The notes: generated from the sequence alone by a model not told the origin. 28,606 nt of DNA from Solirubrobacteraceae bacterium (GCA_025935735.1 JAICUS010000008.1:1-28606), one strand, 5' to 3'; numbered from the stretch's first letter, positions 6,928 through 14,550 are shown. Translations and numbers: made by a program.

Positions 6928-8210
6928 CAGACCTCGGCGAACGCGGCCGCCGCGGCCTCGATCGTGCGGGCGATGTGGTCCGGCGTGTGCGCCAGCGACG
7001 GGAACCAGGCCTCGAACTGCGACGGCGGCGGGTAGACCCCGCGGGCCAGCAGCGCGCGGCACCAGGTGCCGTAGGCGTCGGCGTCGCAGGCGGCCGCGCC
7101 GGCGTAGTCGTGCGGCGGCTCCGGGGCGAAGAAGACGGTCACGAGCCCGGTCGTGGCGGTCACGGAGACGGGACGGTCGCCCGCCGCCTCGCGCAAACCG
7201 TCGGCCAGCGCGTGGGTGGTGTCGGAGAGCGCCAGGTAGGCCTGCTCGTCCAGCAGCGCCAGCGCGGCCCGCCCGGCGGCCACGGCCAGCGGGTTGCCGC
7301 TCAGCGTCCCGGCCTGGTAGACGTCGCCCGCGGGCGCCACGCCTTCCATCAGCGCCAGCGGCCCGCCGAACGCCGCAGCCGGGAGTCCGCCGCCCAGCAC
7401 CTTGCCCATGATCGTCAGGTCCGGCAGCACGCCGGTGAGCTCCTGCGCGCCGCCGCGGGAGACCCTGAACCCGGTGATCACCTCGTCGAACACGAGCAGC
7501 GCGTCGTAGCCGGTGCACAGGTCGCGCAGCAGCTCGAGGAACCCCGGCACCGGCGGGATCACGCCCATGTTCGCCGGGTACGGCTCGCACAGCACGGCGG
7601 CGAGCTGGTGCTCGGCGAACGCGCGCCGCACGGCCTCGGCGTCGTTCCACGGCACGACCACGGTGTCGCCCGCCGCGCCGGCGGTCACGCCGGGCGAGGC
7701 CGGGATGCCCTGGGTGGCGAGCCCAGATCCGGCCTGGGCCAGCAGCCCGTCGACGTGGCCGTGGTAGGCGCCGGCGAACTTCAGCAGCTTGTCCCGTCCG
7801 GTCGCCGCCCGCGCGACCCGGATCGCGCTCATCGACGCCTCCGTGCCGGAGGACGTCATCCGCAGCATGTCCACCGCCGGCATGCGGCCGCTGACCGCCT
7901 CCGCGAGCTCGACCTCCGCCGCGGTCGGCGCGCCGAACGTCGTCCCGAGCGCGGCCGCCTCGATCACCGCCTCGATCACCGCCGGGTGCGCGTGGCCGTG
8001 GATGAGCGGTCCCCATGAGCACACGTAGTCGACGTACGTGTTGCCGTCGACGTCGGTGATCTCCGCCCCCGAGGCGCGCTCGATGAAGATCGGGTCGCGC
8101 CCGATCGCGCGCATGGCCCGGACCGGCGAGTTGACGCCGCCCGGCAGGACGTGCAGCGCCCGGCGGTAGAGCTCGGTGGACCGCAGGTCGGATAGCGACG
8201 AGGCGGTCAG
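6924..8210 (-). CDS. hemL: Glutamate-1-semialdehyde 2,1-aminomutase, apparent CTG start
   Basis: This PLP enzyme converts glutamate-1-semialdehyde to 5-aminolevulinate in the C5 route to tetrapyrroles. The 428-residue protein has the family opening ELYRRALHVLPGGVNSPVRA (13-32), SSGTEA (120-125), YHGHVD, FDEVITGFR (241-249) and the PLP lysine K270 in TIMGKVLGGG. No ATG, GTG or TTG lies in the right place. CTG at 8208-8210 overlaps the TGA of the upstream gene (CTGA), is preceded by GAGGAG with 8 nt spacing, and gives the standard length. The longer upstream frame is only antisense-like filler inside the preceding gene. It is translationally coupled to the siroheme-decarboxylase-like gene and to the small protein that follows. 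Confidence 0.95.
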   Translation of the reverse strand: MTASSLSDLRSTELYRRALHVLPGGVNSPVRAMRAIGRDPIFIERASGAEITDVDGNTYVDYVCSWGPLIHGHAHPAVIEAVIEAAALGTTFGAPTAAEVELAEAVSGRMPAVDMLRMTSSGTEASMSAIRVARAATGRDKLLKFAGAYHGHVDGLLAQAGSGLATQGIPASPGVTAGAAGDTVVVPWNDAEAVRRAFAEHQLAAVLCEPYPANMGVIPPVPGFLELLRDLCTGYDALLVFDEVITGFRVSRGGAQELTGVLPDLTIMGKVLGGGLPAAAFGGPLALMEGVAPAGDVYQAGTLSGNPLAVAAGRAALALLDEQAYLALSDTTHALADGLREAAGDRPVSVTATTGLVTVFFAPEPPHDYAGAAACDADAYGTWCRALLARGVYPPPSQFEAWFPSLAHTPDHIARTIEAAAAAFAEVW

Positions 8211-9280
8211 GAGCCGTGCTCCTCTTCCCAGCGCCGGAAGTCGTCGGTGAAGTAGAGCATCCGCACCTTCTTGAACTCGGTGCTGGAGTACAGCGTCGCC
8301 CGCTCGGTGATCCCCGTCGCCTCCGCGATCGAGTCGAGGATCGCGTCGCACTCCTCCTTCGAGCGCCCGTGGGCCATCGTGAACACGCTGTAGGGCCAGT
8401 CCGCGTAGGTCGGGCGCTGGTAGCAATGCGAGATGCCGCGGAAGGCGGCCATCCGCTTGCCGGTGTCGAGTACCTCGTCCGGCGGGACGGCCCAGACCCC
8501 CATGCCGTTCGCGGAGAAGCCGGCGCGGCGGTGGAAGAGGATCGCGGCCACGCGACGCAGCCCGCCGCGCTCGCGCAGCGATCCCAGTCGCTCGAGCACC
8601 GCGGCCACCGGCACGCCGAGCCGCTCGGCGGCGGGGGCGTAGGCGTCCGAGCGCACCTCCATCGGGCCCTGCGTCGCCCGGATCGTGGCGACGTCCTCAT
8701 CGGAGAGCGCGATCGGGTCGAGCTCCAGCGGCTCGACCGCCTGGCCGGCCGTCGACAGCGCGTCGGTCCCGCCCTCCATCTCGAGGTCCATGCGGATCTT
8801 GAAGAGCTTCAGCGTCGGGAGCTGGCGGATCGACTGCGCGCCCGTCTTGGCCGCCATCACGTCCAGCGTGCCGTCGAGGCCGAGCTTCGAGCCCGGCTCG
8901 ACCGCCAGCGTGAACCACAGGTTGAAGTCGTGGTTGCGCAGGTAGTTGTGGGTCACCCCGGGATGGGAGTTGATGAACTGCGCCGCGCGGTGCGGGTAGC
9001 GCGCGTCGACCTTGGCGGCCACGAGCATCGACGAGTACCCGAGCGCGCGCGTGTCGAAGATCGGGGTGATCTCGCGGATGATCCGCTTGTCGAGCAGCCG
9101 CTGGACGCGCGTGAGCACCTCGTCCTCGGGCACGCCGGCCGCCTCCGCCACGCCCGCGAACGGGTCGGGCCGCAGGGCGAAGCTCCCCTGCATGAGGTTC
9201 AGCAGCTTCTTGTCGGTCTCGTCGAGCGGGACGGCGGCGCCGTCTCGCCGCGACCGTACCTTGGCTATGGGTTGAGCCAT
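8207..9280 (-). CDS. ahbAB: Fused two-domain siroheme decarboxylase (AhbA-AhbB / NirDL type)
   Basis: Two AsnC/Lrp-fold domains in one 357-residue chain. Domain 1 (about 17-170) has a winged-helix start and the AhbA/NirD-type motif THNYLRNHDFNLWFTL (110-125). Domain 2 (about 190-357) has HRRAGFSANGMGVW (250-263), SHCYQRP (284-290) and WPYSVFTMAHG (295-305), the hallmark AhbB/NirL motifs. Characterised members decarboxylate siroheme to 12,18-didecarboxysiroheme in the alternative heme pathway or in heme d1 synthesis. Automated annotation often calls this an Lrp/AsnC regulator; the conserved catalytic-region motifs argue against a pure regulator. ATG at 9278-9280 has AAGGA upstream and overlaps the end of hemB by 16 nt; hemL is coupled downstream. 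Family membership is strong; activity in this organism is inferred. Confidence 0.88.
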   Translation of the reverse strand: MAQPIAKVRSRRDGAAVPLDETDKKLLNLMQGSFALRPDPFAGVAEAAGVPEDEVLTRVQRLLDKRIIREITPIFDTRALGYSSMLVAAKVDARYPHRAAQFINSHPGVTHNYLRNHDFNLWFTLAVEPGSKLGLDGTLDVMAAKTGAQSIRQLPTLKLFKIRMDLEMEGGTDALSTAGQAVEPLELDPIALSDEDVATIRATQGPMEVRSDAYAPAAERLGVPVAAVLERLGSLRERGGLRRVAAILFHRRAGFSANGMGVWAVPPDEVLDTGKRMAAFRGISHCYQRPTYADWPYSVFTMAHGRSKEECDAILDSIAEATGITERATLYSSTEFKKVRMLYFTDDFRRWEEEHGS

Positions 9281-10242
9281 CGCGCGACGTCCTTGGCGTG
9301 GTAGGTGATCACTATGTCGGCGCCGGCGCGGCGGATGCCGGTCAGCGCCTCGAGCACGGTGGCGCGCTCGTCGAGCAGGCCCTGCATCGCCGCGGCCTTG
9401 ACCATGGCGTACTCGCCGCTCACGTTGTACGCGGCCACGGGCATCCCGGTTGCGTCCTTGACGCGGCGGATCACGTCGAGATAGGGCAGCGCGGGCTTGA
9501 CCATGACGATGTCGGCGCCCTCGTCGGCGTCGAGCTTGGCCTCGCGCACGGCCTCGAGCGCGTTGGCCGGGTCCATCTGGTAGCCCTTGCGGTCGCCCTG
9601 CTGCGGCGCCGAGTCGGCGGCCTCGCGGAACGGGCCGTAGAAGGCCGATGCGAACTTGGCGCTGTAGGCGATCACCGGCGTCTCGCTCAGCCCGTTGTCG
9701 TCCAGGGCCGCGCGCAGCGCGCCCACGCGGCCGTCCATCATGTCGCTCGGCGCCACGGCGTCCGCGCCCGCCTCGGCCTGGGAGAGCGCCGTCCGGGCGA
9801 GCAGCTCGATCGTCTGGTCGTTGTCCACGATCCCGTCGGGCCGCAGGACGCCGCAGTGGCCGTGCGACGTGTACTCGCACAGGCAGAGGTCGGTGATGAC
9901 CAGGAGGTCCGGGTGGGCCGCCTTGATGGCCCGCGTCGCGAGCTGGATGACGCCCTCGTCGTCCCAGGCACCCGAGCCCTGCTCGTCCTTGCTCGCCGGT
10001 AGGCCGAACAGCAGCACGGCCGGGATGCCGAGGTCGTGCGCGATCCCGGCCTCCTCGACCGCCCCGTCTATCGAGAGATGGTCGACCCCAGGCATGGCAG
10101 GGATGGGCGACCGCCGCGGTCCGGAGGCCACGACGAACATCGGGTAGACGAGGTGGGAGACCGCCAGGTCGGTTTCACGGACGAGGCCGCGCAGGACGCC
10201 GGTCTGCCGCAGCCGGCGCAGGCGCGTGGCGGGGAAGGCCAT
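9265..10242 (-). CDS. hemB: Delta-aminolevulinic acid dehydratase (porphobilinogen synthase)
   Basis: HemB condenses two 5-aminolevulinate molecules to porphobilinogen. The 325-residue product has the catalytic zinc cysteines C120, C122 and C130 in DLCLCEYTSHGHCG, the active-site lysines K196 (SAKFAS) and K249 (VMVKPALPYLD), and the family sequence NVSGEYAMVKAA. It is therefore a cysteine-rich, zinc-dependent type. ATG at 10240-10242 has no Shine-Dalgarno sequence; a TAAGCT hexamer ends exactly 6 nt upstream, which predicts a leaderless transcript. It is the first of four overlapping tetrapyrrole-region genes, with the product of hemL two genes down as its substrate. Confidence 0.97.
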   Translation of the reverse strand: MAFPATRLRRLRQTGVLRGLVRETDLAVSHLVYPMFVVASGPRRSPIPAMPGVDHLSIDGAVEEAGIAHDLGIPAVLLFGLPASKDEQGSGAWDDEGVIQLATRAIKAAHPDLLVITDLCLCEYTSHGHCGVLRPDGIVDNDQTIELLARTALSQAEAGADAVAPSDMMDGRVGALRAALDDNGLSETPVIAYSAKFASAFYGPFREAADSAPQQGDRKGYQMDPANALEAVREAKLDADEGADIVMVKPALPYLDVIRRVKDATGMPVAAYNVSGEYAMVKAAAMQGLLDERATVLEALTGIRRAGADIVITYHAKDVARWLNP

Positions 10243-10248
10243 GGACGG

Positions 10249-10254
10249 AGCTTA
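10249..10254 (-). promoter_or_regulatory. Candidate -10 hexamer for leaderless hemB transcript
   Basis: On the minus strand TAAGCT is followed by CCGTCC and the hemB ATG, so transcription would start at or next to the start codon. The TAA is at the same time the stop codon of the ABC permease gene. No ribosome binding site is present. The spacing matches the ymdB case at 13652. Confidence 0.5.
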
Positions 10255-11601
10255 GAACCGCCGCAGCGCCAATCGTGAAACCAGGCCGTAGCCGGCGGCC
10301 AGCCCGAGGAGGTGCAGCGCGGGCACCAGCAGGGCGCCGCCGCTGATCGCCCCCTCGAGCGCGCGCAGCGTCGGCTTGAAGGGGAACGCGCCGCTGACCA
10401 CATTGATCGCGGCGAACAACCCGCTCGACACGGCGCCGGATGGGACCAGCGCGAGGAACGCGAGCGGCAGCGCGAGCAGCAGCGCCAGCAGCGAGGCGGC
10501 GCGCACCTCGCGGGCGAGGGCGCCGAGCGTCACCCCAAGGGCGGCGAACGCCAGCGCGCCGGCGGCCAGGGCCACGAGCCACAGCGCGGCCCGGCCGAAG
10601 TCGAGCCCGACGAAGCCGGCGAGCCCGGCCAGCATCGCCGCGGTCACCACCAGCGCGCACAGCGCGGACAGGACGACCTTCTCGGCGAGGAGTGTTTCAC
10701 GTGAAACAAGTCCGCGGACGAGGCGCCCGAACGTGTCCTCCTCGCGCTCGAGCGCCAGCAGGCCCGCGGCGAGCAGCAACGTGACGAACATCAGCGAGAC
10801 GGCCACAGCCACCGCAGCGGCGAACGCGTCGAGCGGCGCGCGCGAGCCGTTCAGCACGGTCTCCGACACCTCGACCGGCGAGCCGATCGCCGCGAGGATC
10901 GGCTTCGACAGGTCGAGGTTGTCGGCCGCGAGCTTGGCGAAGCTGCGCACCTGCTGGAGCGCGGGCCGCTCCGGGGCGTCCGGCGGAAGCTGGGCGAGCG
11001 AGGCGTCCAGCAGCGTCTGCGCGCGCCGGAGCCCCAGCACCTGGACCGAGCCGACGAACGGGAACGACACCTTCCCGCCCTTGACCACCAGATCCAGGTC
11101 GCGCCCCGCCGCCGTGAGGACCTCCCGCGAGAGCGCGGCGTTCGCCTCGGCCAGGCGGGAGCGTATGGCTGACTCGACGTAGCGTCGTTTGACCGGGTCC
11201 TCGGCGTTGTAGAAGACCTCGATCCGCGGCCGCGGGCCCGCCCCGAGCTCGAGCGTGTCCCGCAGCCGGCGGGCGGCGTTCGCGGGAATGACCAGCGCGC
11301 CGAGCGCAGCGCCGGAGCGCACCTTGGCGATCGCCTGAGCGCGGGTCTTCACGCGGATCGGGTCGACCGACTGGAACAGGCGCGACGCGTAGGTCGACGC
11401 GTCCACCTGGCGCCCGCCCAGCGCCAGCTGCGCCTCCCCGGGCGGCACGAGGTTCGCGAACGCCACGCGCGGCTTCTGCGGCCCGCCCGACAGCGCCGCG
11501 CCGATCAGCACCGCCACGACGATCGGGTAGATCACGAGCAGCGCCACCAGCAGCGGCGACCGGCGCAGGATCTGGACGTCCTTGACGAGCAGCCAGCGCA
11601 C
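10252..11601 (-). CDS. ABC-2 type transporter permease
   Basis: The 449-residue protein has one N-terminal membrane helix (about 16-36), a large external domain (about 45-255) and a C-terminal cluster of about five or six helices (260-447), the layout of ABC-2 exporters of the YhgE/NatB/LinM-like kind. The start is GTG at 11599-11601, 6 nt after the ATPase gene. The substrate cannot be read from sequence. A perfect 16-bp parS site lies inside the gene (10693-10708), where it encodes part of LVSRETLL. The gene ends 9 nt before hemB starts and its stop codon is part of the candidate hemB -10 element. Confidence 0.88.
   Translation of the reverse strand: MRWLLVKDVQILRRSPLLVALLVIYPIVVAVLIGAALSGGPQKPRVAFANLVPPGEAQLALGGRQVDASTYASRLFQSVDPIRVKTRAQAIAKVRSGAALGALVIPANAARRLRDTLELGAGPRPRIEVFYNAEDPVKRRYVESAIRSRLAEANAALSREVLTAAGRDLDLVVKGGKVSFPFVGSVQVLGLRRAQTLLDASLAQLPPDAPERPALQQVRSFAKLAADNLDLSKPILAAIGSPVEVSETVLNGSRAPLDAFAAAVAVAVSLMFVTLLLAAGLLALEREEDTFGRLVRGLVSRETLLAEKVVLSALCALVVTAAMLAGLAGFVGLDFGRAALWLVALAAGALAFAALGVTLGALAREVRAASLLALLLALPLAFLALVPSGAVSSGLFAAINVVSGAFPFKPTLRALEGAISGGALLVPALHLLGLAAGYGLVSRLALRRF
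10693..10708. other. parS centromere site (perfect), inside ABC permease gene
   Basis: TGTTTCACGTGAAACA is the consensus bacterial chromosomal parS palindrome. It is the site furthest from parAB in this window, about 12 kb from parB, and it is read as codons for V-S-R-E-T within the permease. Confidence 0.93.
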
Positions 11602-11607
11602 GGTGCG

Positions 11608-12279
11608 TCAGTGCCCGCGCTCGCGCAGGAACGCCACGAACGCGGCCTCGAGGTCCGGCCCGGCATGCTGGGTGCGCAGATTCTCGGGCGTGCCCGCGAA
11701 CAGCAGCTCGCCGTCGGCCAGCACCAGCACGCGGTCGGCGTAGCGCTCGGCCTCGCCGACGTCGTGCGTCGTGTAGATCACGGTCACATCCAGCTCGGAG
11801 ACGAACGCCCACAGGCGCTCGCGCTGGCGTGGATCGAGGGCGGCCGACGGCTCGTCGAGCAGCAGCACCGGCGGCGCGCCGAGCAGGCCGATCGCGATGT
11901 TGAGCCGCTGCCGGTTGCCGCCCGACAGCTTCCCCGCCTCGGCGCCCGGCTCCAGTCCGGTCAGCGCGAGCATGTCCGCGACCGCGCGGTCCACGGCGGC
12001 GACCTTCTCCAGCCGCGCGAACAGCCGCAGGTTCTCGGCCACGGAGAGCCGGCCGTAGACCGCCGGCCGCTGCGGCACCCAACCCGCGCGCGGCAGGTCG
12101 ACCGTCCCGCCGTCGGCGGCGAGCGCGCCCGCGAGGATCCGCAGCAGCGTGGTCTTCCCCGCGCCGTTGGGCCCGATGATCGCGAGCCGCTCGCCGGCGC
12201 CAGCGGTGAAGGTGACACCCCTGAGCGCCTCGCGACTGCCGTAGCGCTTGCGGACGCCCGCGACCGCGAGCGCCGTCAT
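11608..12279 (-). CDS. ABC transporter ATP-binding protein
   Basis: The 223-residue nucleotide-binding subunit has Walker A GPNGAGKTT (36-44), the Q-loop VPQR near 68-71, signature LSGGNRQR (118-125), Walker B VLLLDEP (138-144) and the switch histidine H172 in TTHD. It powers the adjacent ABC-2 permease, whose gene begins 6 nt downstream. The ATG at 12277-12279 overlaps the stop of the AI-2E family gene (ATGA), which excludes a longer frame. The signature and short C-terminus resemble DrrA/NatA-type exporters. Export substrate is unknown; proximity to heme genes is suggestive only. Confidence 0.94.
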   Translation of the reverse strand: MTALAVAGVRKRYGSREALRGVTFTAGAGERLAIIGPNGAGKTTLLRILAGALAADGGTVDLPRAGWVPQRPAVYGRLSVAENLRLFARLEKVAAVDRAVADMLALTGLEPGAEAGKLSGGNRQRLNIAIGLLGAPPVLLLDEPSAALDPRQRERLWAFVSELDVTVIYTTHDVGEAERYADRVLVLADGELLFAGTPENLRTQHAGPDLEAAFVAFLRERGH

Positions 12280-13637
12280 CCGGGCGCCGACGCCGCCGCG
12301 GCCGCCGCCTCGTCCCCCGCCGGCAGCTCCGTCCCGCACGCCGGGCACTCCTGCGCGTCGCGCGGCACGAGCGCGTGGCACTCCGGACAGCGGGTCTGTG
12401 GTTCGGTCGGTGGGCGGGCGGTGGGCAGGTCCCAGCGTTGGAAGACCAGGTGGTGGCGGAAGTAGACGACCGTCTCGCGCAGGACGGCCGCGATCGGCAG
12501 CGCGATGAACGCGCCGAGGAAACCGGCGATCCGGCCGCCCAGCAGCAAGGCGAAGATCACCAGCAGCGGGTTGATCCGCAGCGCCTGGCCGAACACCTGC
12601 GGGGCGACGACGTGGCCTTCCAGCTGTTGCAGGACCACGAAGGCGATGATCAGCCACACCGCGTCGAGCGGGTGGCTGCTCAGCGCGGCGATGACCACCG
12701 GCGGGAACGCGCCGATCGCCGGGCCGACGTACGGAATCAGCTCGGCGAACCCGTAGAACGCGCCGAACGCGAGCGCGTATGTCCGCCCATCCGGGAAGAT
12801 CCCCAGCGCGCCGAGCACCCACAGCATGACCCCCGCGCTCGTGCCCATGATCAGGCTGAACAGCAACTGGCCGCGGACATAGCCCAACAGCGACGCCTGG
12901 ATGCGGGTGGGGAAGTCATCCTCCGGCGTGCCGTCGCCGGGCGGCACCACGGCTCTCACCACCGCGCCGATGCGGTCCCCGTATACGAGCATGTACACGG
13001 TCAGCACGATCACCAGGATCAGCGCGAGGCCGCCCTCCACCAGGGTCTGCAGGGCGTCGCGGGTGAAGCTGACGACATCGCCCGCCCCGCCGCCGATCCG
13101 GTCGCCCACCGTCTGCAGCGCCGTCTCGCCCTCGCGCTTGACGTGGATGGCGATCCCCTTGCGGTCCAGCCAGCGCTGCACGTCCGCCAGCGACGCGTTG
13201 GCGTCGTGCACATAGCGCGGGACCGCCTTCTGGAAGTTCCCCACCTGGTCGGACACCGGGTTCGCCAGCAGAAAACCGAGGCCGACGAGCGCGGCCACGA
13301 GCGCGACCACGACGATGGCCACCGCGGCGCCGCGAGGCATGCGGGTCCGCTGGAGCAGCGCGACGATCGGGTTCAGGATCAGCGCGATCAGCCCGGCGAT
13401 CACGAACAGCAGCAGGACGGGCCCGGCGAGCAGGATCAGCTCGTAGGCGCCGACGATGGCCAGCGGCACCAGCACGAGCTGGACCCAGCGGGGGACGACG
13501 ACCGGCGCCACGCGGGCCGGCGGCACGGCGGGCTGCCTCTCCAGCGGCTGGGCGTCCTCCGGCGCCGCCTCGCCCACGCCGGCGAGCGGGTTCGCCGCCT
13601 CTTCGTCGGTCGGCTGCGGCGTGCGGCGGGCCATCAC
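12276..13637 (-). CDS. AI-2E family transporter with C-terminal zinc ribbon
   Basis: The 453-residue multispanning protein has a proline/acid-rich N-terminus (1-45), paired helices at about 52-95 and 103-125, an amphipathic soluble stretch (130-200), then helices through about 390, including the family sequence AELIPYVGPAIGAFPP and GRIAGFLGAFIALP. Family members (PerM/YdiK/TqsA-like) act as exporters or sodium-proton antiporters; the name does not prove AI-2 transport. The last 40 residues hold CX2CX10CX2C (C417, C420, C431, C434), a zinc ribbon not part of the core family. The start is GTG at 13635-13637 or the adjacent ATG at 13632-13634. It is divergent from the ymdB-like gene by 26 bp and overlaps the ATPase gene by 4 nt. 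Confidence 0.9.
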   Translation of the reverse strand: MMARRTPQPTDEEAANPLAGVGEAAPEDAQPLERQPAVPPARVAPVVVPRWVQLVLVPLAIVGAYELILLAGPVLLLFVIAGLIALILNPIVALLQRTRMPRGAAVAIVVVALVAALVGLGFLLANPVSDQVGNFQKAVPRYVHDANASLADVQRWLDRKGIAIHVKREGETALQTVGDRIGGGAGDVVSFTRDALQTLVEGGLALILVIVLTVYMLVYGDRIGAVVRAVVPPGDGTPEDDFPTRIQASLLGYVRGQLLFSLIMGTSAGVMLWVLGALGIFPDGRTYALAFGAFYGFAELIPYVGPAIGAFPPVVIAALSSHPLDAVWLIIAFVVLQQLEGHVVAPQVFGQALRINPLLVIFALLLGGRIAGFLGAFIALPIAAVLRETVVYFRHHLVFQRWDLPTARPPTEPQTRCPECHALVPRDAQECPACGTELPAGDEAAAAAASAPG

Positions 13638-13651
13638 CGCCGAGTATGCCC

Positions 13652-13657
13652 TAGCGT
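13652..13657 (+). promoter_or_regulatory. Candidate -10 hexamer for leaderless ymdB-like transcript
   Basis: TAGCGT fits TANNNT and ends 6 nt before the ATC codon at 13664, the same spacing as for hemB. The TAG in it also closes the upstream in-frame ATG at 13646, so translation cannot begin there. Confidence 0.45.
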
Positions 13658-13663
13658 CCAGCC

Positions 13664-14452
13664 ATCACGGGGATCCTGTTCATCGGGGACGTCGTCGGTC
13701 GCGCCGGACGGCGGACGCTGCGCTCGCTCCTGCCGGGACTGCGCGACGAGCTGGGCGTGGACTTCGTCGTGGCAAACGGCGAGAACGCGGCCGGCGGCGT
13801 CGGGATCACGCCCAAGGAGGCCGGCGAGCTGTTCGCCGGCGGCGTCGACGCGATCACGCTCGGCAACCACGCCTACCGGCATCGCGAGGTCTGGCCGTAT
13901 CTCGACAGCGAGCCGCGCATCGTCCGCCCGGCCAACTACCTGCGCACGCAGCCTGGCCGGGGCACGTGTGTGGTGGAGCGCGACGGGGCGTCCCTGGGGA
14001 TCGTGAACCTCTCCGGGAACCTGTACATGCAGGCCGGCAGCCCCGCCCTGCTCACCGTCGACGACGCGCTGCGCGAGGTGGCCGACGCCGACCACGTCCT
14101 CGTCGACATGCACGCCGAGGCCACCTCGGAGAAGGTCGCGCTCGGCTGGTACCTCGACGGGCGCGTGACCGCGGTCGTGGGCACCCATACGCACGTACCC
14201 ACCGCCGACGCGCGCGTGCTCCCGGGCGGGACGGCCTACATCACCGACGTCGGCATGACCGGCGCCCGCGGCGGCGTGATCGGCGTGCGCCGCGAGCAGT
14301 CGATCGCGGTCATGCGGACCCACATGCCGACCCGTTACGACAGCGCCGACGAGGACCCGTGGCTGAACGCCGTCTTCATCCGCGCCACGGCGCGCCGCCA
14401 CGCCGAGGCGATCGAGCAGATCCTCCGCCCGGCCGACCTGAACCCAACCTAA
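13664..14452 (+). CDS. ymdB: YmdB-family metallophosphoesterase (cyclic nucleotide phosphodiesterase), non-canonical ATC start
   Basis: A binuclear-metal phosphoesterase; Bacillus YmdB hydrolyses 2',3'- and 3',5'-cyclic nucleotides and affects biofilm and motility decisions. Taking ATC at 13664 as residue 1 gives 262 residues, nearly the Bacillus length, and metal ligands at the expected places: D9 (LFIGDVVG), E40 and N41 (ANGENAAGG), N68 and H69 (LGNHAY), H150 (DMHAEATSEK), H175 and H177 (GTHTHVPTAD). No ATG, GTG or TTG exists between the in-frame TAG at 13652 and the GTG at 13757, and the latter would delete D9 and the first strand. A -10-like TAGCGT sits 6 nt before ATC. Either a rare start is used, or an ATG was mutated or misread. 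Confidence 0.88.
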   Translation: MTGILFIGDVVGRAGRRTLRSLLPGLRDELGVDFVVANGENAAGGVGITPKEAGELFAGGVDAITLGNHAYRHREVWPYLDSEPRIVRPANYLRTQPGRGTCVVERDGASLGIVNLSGNLYMQAGSPALLTVDDALREVADADHVLVDMHAEATSEKVALGWYLDGRVTAVVGTHTHVPTADARVLPGGTAYITDVGMTGARGGVIGVRREQSIAVMRTHMPTRYDSADEDPWLNAVFIRATARRHAEAIEQILRPADLNPT

Positions 14453-14458
14453 CGATGA

Positions 14459-14550
14459 CCTAACGGGGACTGTCCCCTTTACCTCCCTCCCCCGCCCGGA
14501 ATCCCCGGCGGGCAGCGGAGTCCCGGCCCCCGGGGACTGTCCCCGTTAGG
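14459..14550. repeat. Inverted pair of GGGGACTGTCCCC palindromes between convergent genes
   Basis: The 13-nt palindrome GGGGACTGTCCCC occurs at 14465-14477 and 14532-14544. The outer flanks are CCTAAC at 14459-14464 and GTTAGG at 14545-14550, so the whole is an inverted repeat with 19-bp arms around about 54 bp of C-rich sequence. A further CCTAAC at 14448-14453 overlaps the ymdB stop, and the right flank contains the stop of the phosphatase gene. It could act as a bidirectional terminator or be a REP/MITE-like element. Confidence 0.75.

Noticed and set aside
8207..9280. Plain Lrp/AsnC transcriptional regulator
   Set aside because: Both halves carry the siroheme decarboxylase motifs, and the gene is embedded between hemB and hemL.
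13757..14452. Shorter ymdB-like call from GTG at 13757
   Set aside because: It would remove the first strand and metal ligand D9, which are present and conserved just upstream in the same frame.
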